DNA of 34,008 nt from Davidsoniella eucalypti (Eukaryota > Ascomycota > Sordariomycetes > Microascales > Ceratocystidaceae): assembly GCA_004009845.1 (NCBI GenBank), contig RMBW01000192.1:1-34008 (forward strand). Reading direction: 5' to 3'. Both the position numbers and the translations under genes were made by a program. Within the stretch, counting starts at the first letter, position 1; every line of letters starts with the position of its first letter. The notes under the pieces were generated by a model. It made no database searches. It saw only the letters and a list, made by a program, of their open reading frames with translations, and had not been told where the DNA came from. Below are positions 28,068 through 34,008 of this stretch, piece after piece.

Positions 28068-28220
28068 TTTCTTTGTGTTTTTCCTTATGTTTTTTATGTT
28101 TTGTGTTATGTTTCTGCTTGTTTTCTGTTATGTTTTTATTGTTTTATTTGCTTTTATTTTATATCTTCATAGCTCTTTAGCTCCATAAGATTAATGAATT
28201 AAAAAAAAAAAAAAAAAAAA
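28068..28220 (+). other. LINE J 3' UTR and poly(A)
   Basis: A T-rich 3' UTR identical in plan to F, E and D ends TAAGATTAATGAATT plus 20 A. No gene. Confidence 0.85.
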
Positions 28221-28942
28221 CACCAGCATTCCCTCCATCAACACACGGCATCGCCATCCTCCCCTCTCGAGACGACCAGCTCGCCCGTCGCAAAGATGTC
28301 ATCGACGCAGTCCGCAAGTTCGACGGCACCTTCGACTACGCCACCTGGAAAATGGAACTTAACGAGAAATTCCTGGTGGACTCCTACCGCTTCTATTCAG
28401 CCAGAGACCAGCTAGCGTACACGATGAACGCCCTGTCGACGGAGATCAAGGAACAAGTCCGTACCAAATACCTCGAATGCCTCCCCATGAACACCGGCTT
28501 CCAGGCCTTCCTCTCTTACCTCGACTCGCGATACGACGACCCTGACCGAGCGAGACTTGCCAACCGCGAATTGCTGAAGCTGAAGCAAGGCCCTACCGAG
28601 ACGTTCGAGTCCTTCACCAACCGCCTCTGCTCCCTGCGCGACAAAGCCCATTTCCACGACCATAACACCCTCCTCTCCGTCCTCCAAGAAGGCCTCCACC
28701 TGGACATGCAAGTGCACTTAGCCAACATGTTCCATATCAAACCACTGGACGAAATGATCGCACAGATGCGCCCAGTCGCCCGCATCAAGGAAAGCGCCCT
28801 CGCCAAAGCCAAGGCTATTAACTCCAACCACTGGCGATCGAACCCCTCGCCAACACCATCTCGTGCGCCCGCGACCAGATCGCAACCCTCCTCAGCTGAC
28901 AGACCCTGCTATCACTGCCGCCAGACAGGCCATGTAAAGAAC
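28221..28942 (+). pseudogene. gag: Gag fragment K of a different Ty3/gypsy family
   Basis: The frame is open from directly after J's poly(A) (PAFPPSTHGIAILPSRDD) through a Gag capsid-type region (KFDGTFDYATWKMELNEKF, FLSYLDSRYDDPDRARLA, GPTETFESFTNRLCSLRDKA) to a zinc knuckle that breaks off, CYHCRQTGHVKN, before its last Cys. Sequence beyond about 28942 belongs to element L's LTR region. It resembles B and C gag only in overall plan. It could be the rest of a recombinant G element or a separate element; the reading frame is one base off relative to G's gag. Confidence 0.8.
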
Positions 28943-29558
28943 GGGCAGGCAGGAATTCAAAAGGGAAACCAGTGATCACTGGGAGAGTAGTCACTCGAAG
29001 GTGGTTTTGGAGTTTTCAGGATAATAGAGTTACACAGAATAATAAATTAAGTAAATCGGGACTAAATCAGGACAGGAGCCGGAGCGAAGATAGGAACAAG
29101 AGCGGGGACAAGAAGGTAAGAACAGGAGCAGGAGCAAAGATAAGAACAGGAACAGGAACAAGAAGAGGAGGTTGCACCAGTAGGTCAGGTACACAGGGAG
29201 TTGTAAGCTTGGAGGGGGAAGGCAAAAGGAGAACAGAAAAAAGATACAAGCAAGCTATATATGTTAACCCGAGAGAGAAAGAAACAGGAGAGTCTGGTCT
29301 ACGGACAGAAGTTCGAGGCAATGCCGTGTTGGCTGTGTATGCACTCTAAACCTCAATGCATGAATCGTTGTCACCAAAATCGGAAAGGTGAGACTGTACA
29401 TCAAGTCTAAGTTTCATGCGGAGGTTCTGCGACTGTTATTTCGTAACCATCCAGTCGAAGCCTCAATGCATGAATCGTTGTCACCAAAATTGGAAAGGTG
29501 AGACTGTACATCAAGTCTAAGCTTCATGCGGAGGGTCTGCGAGTGTTATTTCATAACA
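28943..29558 (-). repeat. Element L 3' LTR (left boundary uncertain)
   Basis: On the minus strand it begins TGTTATGAAATAACA right after the polypurine tract CTTAAGGAGGAGGGTAC (complement of 29559-29575). It has a TATA-like ACATATATAG (complement of 29255-29264) followed by long CT-rich runs built of short TTCCTG/CTTGTTC-like words (about 29060-29180), typical of an LTR promoter and leader. The end of the LTR was not located: no clear CA with target duplication could be fixed between about 28935 and 28980. No coding potential is credible here. Confidence 0.6.
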
Positions 29559-29569
29559 GTACCCTCCTC
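29351..29569. repeat. 110-bp tandem duplication in the U3 end of the L LTR
   Basis: Two adjacent units begin CCTCAATGCATGAATCG at 29351 and 29461. They are nearly identical for about 100 bp. The second contains the LTR terminus (ATAACA); the first has GTAACC at the same place, i.e. an internal relic of an LTR end. Confidence 0.85.
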
Positions 29570-32500
29570 CTTAAGGGTCGATGTCCTCAGCGACTTCTGG
29601 GGCCCGGTTTGTCAGGATACTGGGTCAAAAAATCATCGAAAGCTTTGGTATCCTCGATGGAGTCAAACGGAGTCCAGGTTGGTGTAGAGTAGCCAGTCCA
29701 TTTAACAAGGTATTCCCATCTGATATTTACCCGGCCTCGGGAACGAACATCGAGAATCTCGTCAATAAAGAATTCCTCTTCGCCATCAACAATAACTGGG
29801 GGCGGAGCGGGATTGATCTGGCCAGGATACGGATCGGACGCGGCTGGTTCAAGTAAGGAAACATGGAAAACAGGGTGCACCTTCATAGTGTCAGGCAAGT
29901 CGAGTTTATATGCATGTGTCGAGACCTTTTGAAGGACCTGGAACGGGCCAAGTTTCTTGAAGTCCAGCTTATTCGATGGGCGAGTGGTCGAGATGTTTCT
30001 TCGCAAGAGCCATACACGGTCTCCCGACTTCAGGACAGGCGGGGAAATCCGACGGGTATCTGCCTGTTCGCTCATAATGTCTTGAGCCCAAAGCATCTCT
30101 TGCTTCAGGAACTGGCAGAGTCTATCAAGCTGACTGGCCATATCTTGTAGGACAGGGCTGGGTGCAGATTTTGGTTTTAAACTTATCTGGTATCGAGGGT
30201 GGTAGCCAAAGTTTGCGAAGAAAGGCGAGGTCCTGGTGGTTGACGAGACAGTGTTGTTGTACGAGAATTCAGCCAGGGATAACAAGTCGGTCCAGTTATC
30301 TTGTTGGTAGTTACAGTATCCGCGGAGGTATTGTTCGAGGATGGCATTGATTCGTTCAGTTTGACCATCTGTCTGCGGGTGAAATGCCGTGCTCAGGTTC
30401 TGCTTGATGTGTAGGACAGTGGCAAGTGAGCGGATAAACTGGGACGTAAACAGGGAGCCTCTGTCCGAGGTAATGTCACTCGGCAGGCCATGTAAACGGA
30501 AAATCGAATCTCGGAATAGGCGGGCAAACCCATGTGCATCAAGTGTTGAATTGCAAGGAACAAAGTGAGCCATCTTGGTAAGACGGTCGACAACCACAAA
30601 GATGGAATCCCGGCCTTCAGAAAGAGGCAGGCCGGTGATGAAGTCCATAGAGATCGAGTCCCAACGTCGCTGGGGAACTTTCAAGGGTTTCAGGAATCCG
30701 TATGGGGCATGTCGGACAGGTTTGATTCTCTGGCAGGTTTCGCAATTCTTAGTAAACTGGGCAATATCCTTTCGCATCTTGGGCCACCAGTAGTCACGGG
30801 TCAAGAGCTCAAACATTGCTTCCCGACCAGGATGACCGGCAGCAGGATGTTCGTGTGAGGACCTCAGGATAGCAAGGCGGAGTTTAGACTGGTCGGGGAC
30901 GTAAATCAAGTTTCGAACAAGTAAAAGTCCTTCTGGAGACTGGGAACAAACAGCAAGATCGATTTCGGGATGTCGGGAAGCTTTGGTGTTAAGTGCTTTC
31001 AAGATAGACTTGGCAAATCGGTCTTCTTTCAGCGCGTTTCGGATTCGAGTACCAACGGAGACTTCAAGGGAGTGTATACGTATCTTAGCCGGGTCAATTA
31101 ATGGAAGTGATTTGTCTAGGTCGCCATCTGGGGTTTCAACATCTTGAGTTCTTCTAGTAAGTGCATCGGCTCGTGAGTTGGCTGTTCCAGGTCTGTAGGT
31201 GATCGTGAAAGGTAACTCTGCTAGTTCTAATGCCCAGCGGGCCTGGCGTCGGTTCATGACAGTTTTTGTAGTAAAAGCTGTGAGGTTCTTATGGTCCGTC
31301 AGGATGGTAACAGGTTTCTCCAGTCCGATAAGCATAGTATAGTACTGGCGAAGACAGTCAATAATGGCCAGTAGTTCTTTTTCACCCACACTATAGTTGC
31401 ATTCGGCAGGGGCCATCTTTCGAGAATGATAGGCGATCGGGTGCAGTTTTCGGGAGCCATCAGGAGCTGGGTGATACTGGGACAAGACACCAGATACGAC
31501 TCTGTCAGAGGCATCTGTTTCAAGAACAGTTTCCAAGGTAGGGTCAAAGTGTTTCAGAATGGGGGCAGACGTAAACTGGGCTTTCAAGAACTCAAAGGCT
31601 TTCTGGCAGGCAGGCGTCCAGGAGAAGACATGGTCCTTCCGGGTGAGATCAAACAGGGGAGAACAAATGCGGGAGTAGTCCTTGATGAAGCGTCGATAAT
31701 AGTTTGCAAATCCAAGAAAGCTCTGCGTAGCTTTAACAGTTGTGGGGGGCTTCCACTCTTCAACTGCCGTAATCTTGTCAAGGTCCATGGACAGGGAATC
31801 GTGAGATAGAACAAAGCCAACAAATTTTGTCTGAGTGACATCGAATTCGCACTTCTCACCTTTGACAAAGAGGTCAGCTTCAGCCAGCTTTGTCAAGACC
31901 TTGCGGACATGTTCTGAGTGCTCATCTGGATTCTCAGAGAAAATAAGAATGTCATCAAGGTAGACAACACAAAAACAGGTCCACGTATTCGTGTAGAACT
32001 TCGTTAACGAATTGCTGACAGGTTGCCGGAGCATTAGATAATCCAAAAGGCATGACTAGATATTCGAACAGGCCATAGCGAGTTCGGAATGCGGTTTTCC
32101 ATTCATCGCCTTTTTTGATTCGGATCAAGTTGTATGCCGCTCGAAGATCTAAACGGGTGAAGATCCTGCCTCTAGATGCGGAGTGGAGGCTTTCGTTTAT
32201 TCTGGGCAGTGGGTACCGGTTTTTCTTGGTGATGTCATTAACTTTTCGGTAATCAACACAAAAGCGCAGACTGCCAGGCTTGCGGACAAACAGGACGGGA
32301 GAGGTCATGGAAGAGCTGGATGGGCGAATAAAACCCTTCTGCAGGTTGTCATCGAGGTATTTCTTCAGGGCTTGGAGTTCCAGGACAGACATATCATAGA
32401 GCGGCCCAACTGGGAGTTTGGAATCAGGGATCAACGGAATTTCGTGGTCTATAGGTCGATGAGGCGGGAGCTGGTTCGCACCGGATCTAGAAAACAGGGG

Positions 32501-32689
32501 GAGCAAGTCGTGGTATTTCTCAGGGATTGTTTTTCGCAGAGTTTGTTCTTCTTCTTCGGGACTAGGGTCTATCTGGTTCAGGTAATCAAGGACTGTTGTT
32601 TGTGTAACAGAAAAGATCTGGAGTTTTTCTCGCTTGGCAAGTCGGCGGAGTTTCTTGGAGGACATAGTTATGCAGGAAATCTGGGCAGG

Positions 32690-32905
32690 AACTGGTTTCG
32701 TGGCAGGTGCGGGTGTTTGGACTGGTACTGGCTTCTGGGCAGGAGTGATAACAGGTCTGGAGGTGTATTCAGGTGCGGGTGTCTGGGCAGGAGTGGTAAC
32801 AGGTCTGGAGGTGTATTCAGGTGCAGGTGTCTGGACAGGTACTGGGTGTGTGGTCTTGACAGGAGTGGAAACAGGACTGGTGGGTTCGGGTTTTGCAGGT
32901 TTGTT
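32690..32905 (-). repeat. Pro/Thr-rich coding minisatellite in L pol
   Basis: Between protease and RT an APEYTSRPV(T/I)TPAQ unit is repeated, with further QTPAP and KPVPVQ words. At DNA level a unit of about 48 bp occurs twice around 32740-32835. It is probably an unstructured spacer. Confidence 0.7.
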
Positions 32906-33378
32906 GTTAGGTTTCGAGCAGCAGGTTCGTTCAAAGTTTATGCTTTCAGAGATCCAATCAATGCAAGGATTGTGCGTATTGAGCCAGGAACGTCCAAGAA
33001 TGAGGTCATATTCTGCGATCTTGGTTACATTGAAAACAGTGGTTTCGCTCAGGGTTTGAAATTGGAGGTCCAAGGCTATTTCATGAGTCACATCGCCGGC
33101 TTCGGAGTCACGACCATCAACAACTGTAAGTTTAGCTGGATGTGGTTTTTTGGTTGGCTTGAGCAGGTTTTTTCTCAGGAAATTCGAGTTGACAAAACAG
33201 GATGTGGCTCCGGAGTCAATCATAGCATAGGCAAAAATATTTTTATTGACTAGGACTTTAACAAGGAAGAGGGCATGATGCCCATAGTCTTTGGCACAGG
33301 AATAGGAAAACATAAACTCGGAGACAGGAACTTCGCTAGTCTGTTGCTGCCCAGGAGAGGGACAGACTAGCGAAACTA

Positions 33379-33385
33379 GTTTTTT
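33379..33385 (-). promoter_or_regulatory. Candidate -1 ribosomal frameshift site of element L
   Basis: On the minus strand the canonical heptamer A_AAA_AAC is followed at once by TAG (33378-33376) in the frame of gag's N-terminal part. Pol lies in the -1 frame from here. A AAA AAC is a well-established retroviral slip site. Confidence 0.7.
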
Positions 33386-34008
33386 GCTTCTGGCCGGTCG
33401 GTAGAGGTTGACCAGAGAGCGTAGCAACAGGATCAAGGGGGTCTGCAGTGGGTTCCCACTGGGCAAGGTTCGAATTGTTGATTCGTCCCTTAGATTTCTC
33501 AGGACAATGGGCAATCCAATGGCCAGAGTTTCCACAGTAGAAGCAGAGGCGGTTGGCGCGGCGATCACCTTGGTTCCGGGCACGGGTAGCGTCAATTTGC
33601 ATGGCGTCGGGGTGGTGTCGAGCTGGGGTTGGATAGTTGAACGTAGGCATACTCGGAGGGGGAACAGGAGCATAGTTGTTGATTGGGGAGAAATCTGGGT
33701 TTGAGGGCGTGGAACGGAACGAGTGGCTTGCGGGGTGTTGTTTCGGCGTCGGTCAATGGTGCGGCATGGTGAGCATTGTCGAGGGTGATACAGAAGTTGG
33801 CAAACGCCTCCAGGGTATCACGGGGAGCAGTATGTCCGTTCATGGCCAGGGCATCCTTGATCTCAGGTTTCAATCCTTTCTCGAAAAGCGGATTGTGTAT
33901 TTTGGGCTGGACCAATCAAGCCGGCAGATCAGCGAGTAAAAACGGAATAGTAGGCAGCGCAGCTGCCAGTCTGGTTGATGGAGAGTATCTCCGGTGGGCG
34001 GTGGCTTT
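33379..34008 (-). pseudogene. gag: Element L gag, C-terminal part
   Basis: The minus strand shows PKIHNPLFEKGLKPEIKDAL in one frame (to about 33690). The zinc knuckle CFYCGNSGHWIAHC and flanks are in the +1 frame (about 33400-33690), and the slip-site stop is back in the first frame. Two compensating small indels are therefore likely. Upstream of 33915 the frame is also interrupted (TGA near 33927). The 5' part of gag is beyond the window. It is a damaged capsid/nucleocapsid gene. Confidence 0.78.

Larger units (their letters stand above)
22812..28220 (+). mobile_element. LINE copy J: apparently full-length Tad/I-like non-LTR retrotransposon
   Basis: It has a short 5' UTR (about 120 nt), ORF1, ORF2 with APE endonuclease, RT, RNase H and zinc knuckle, a 3' UTR and 20 A (28201-28220). 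Both ORFs are open. CACCA borders it on both sides (about 22807-22811 and 28221-28225), a possible short target duplication. It is the reference copy for D, E, F and H. The exact 5' end is uncertain because no second 5' end is in the window. Confidence 0.88.
29587..33385 (-). pseudogene. pol: Element L pol, frameshifted at the RT active site
   Basis: From the slip site the -1 frame reads KKLVSLVCP and then protease (AMIDSGATSC, about 33215) and a Pro/Thr-rich linker. RT follows (VDYRKVNDI, RLDLRAAYNLI, PFGLSNAPA). A run of five T near 31970-31975 appears to contain one T too many, so the frame ends at LFLCCLP. The rest continues in another frame (from about 31975) with VVYLDDILIFS, RNase H (ETDASDRVV, TDHKNLTAF), the integrase HHCC finger (HPAAGHPGR...CETC) and core (SMDFITGLP, SDRGSLF, HPQTDGQTERIN), and the chromodomain (VKWTGYSTPTWTPF), ending at 29587. 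All domains are present; the single T-run change disables RT. Confidence 0.9.
28943..34008 (-). mobile_element. Element L: chromovirus of a different family, 3' LTR to gag
   Basis: On the minus strand the order is gag (partial at the window edge), slip site, protease, RT, RNase H, integrase, chromodomain, polypurine tract, LTR. Protein sequence and LTR differ clearly from A/B/C. It is inserted in gag K at its left side. The 5' LTR lies to the right of the window. The left boundary is approximate. Confidence 0.88.

Noticed and set aside
28933..28940. TGTAAAG as the exact edge of the L LTR
   Set aside because: It would give TG...CA ends, but those bases also encode the K zinc knuckle (HVKN), so the boundary probably lies a little further on; not resolved.
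28972..29349. 125-residue basic ORF right of gag K
   Set aside because: Lies in the purine-rich complement of the L LTR; composed of short repeats and not protein-like.
32183..33253. Plus-strand 356-residue ORF opposite L pol
   Set aside because: Shadow of the minus-strand protease and Pro-rich linker; Gly/Cys/Trp-rich repeats mirror the repeat coding on the other strand.

Overview
The window is a filamentous-fungal (probably ascomycete) heterochromatin-type block made almost entirely of nested retrotransposons. No host gene, tRNA or rRNA was recognised. The evidence is chromodomain-bearing Ty3/gypsy elements (chromoviruses) of at least two, probably three, families, plus copies of one Tad/I-like non-LTR element (LINE) whose ORF2 carries APE endonuclease, reverse transcriptase, RNase H and a C-terminal zinc knuckle. 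The genus cannot be named from this sequence alone.

Layout, left to right. 1-4094: element A (+), pol and 3' LTR of chromovirus subfamily 1. 4095-9360: element B (+), gag, intact pol and 3' LTR of subfamily 2, with A sitting in its gag. 9361-16602: element C (-), subfamily 1, with B sitting in its integrase region. C also holds a LINE (D, -, 11808-13462), which is itself interrupted by another LINE (E, +, 12447-13050), and a poly(A)-only insertion at 9904-9920. 16603-19480: LINE F (+), into which C inserted; its 5' part lies outside the window. 19481-20339: LINE fragment H (+). 20340-21333: element I (-), subfamily 2, 3' end only, inserted in H. 21334-about 22811: element G (+), subfamily 2, with 5' LTR, leader and the gag N-terminus broken by a 188-bp insertion. 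About 22812-28220: LINE J (+), apparently full length with both ORFs open. 28221-about 28942: gag fragment K (+) of a different family. About 28943-34008: element L (-), a different chromovirus family, with 3' LTR, frameshifted pol and partial gag.

How the parts work. In the chromoviruses, Gag makes the particle. Pol (protease, RT, RNase H, integrase, chromodomain) appears to be made by -1 frameshifting: a G_GAT_TTT slip site abuts the gag stop in B and C, and an A_AAA_AAC slip site abuts a stop in L. In C and G, an 11-nt motif just after the 5' LTR is exactly complementary to a motif inside the LTR, which points to Tf1/sushi-type self-priming. The leaders of C and G carry 7-8 regularly spaced (about 30 nt) small hairpins. 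Several of these in G have changed stem sequence but kept pairing, which is the most novel signal in the window. LINE J encodes ORF1 and ORF2 with an 8-nt stop/start overlap.

Most reading-frame breaks are 1-7 nt indels, often in homopolymers, rather than dense C-to-T change. This suggests recent insertions with little repeat-induced point mutation, or in part uncorrected sequencing errors.
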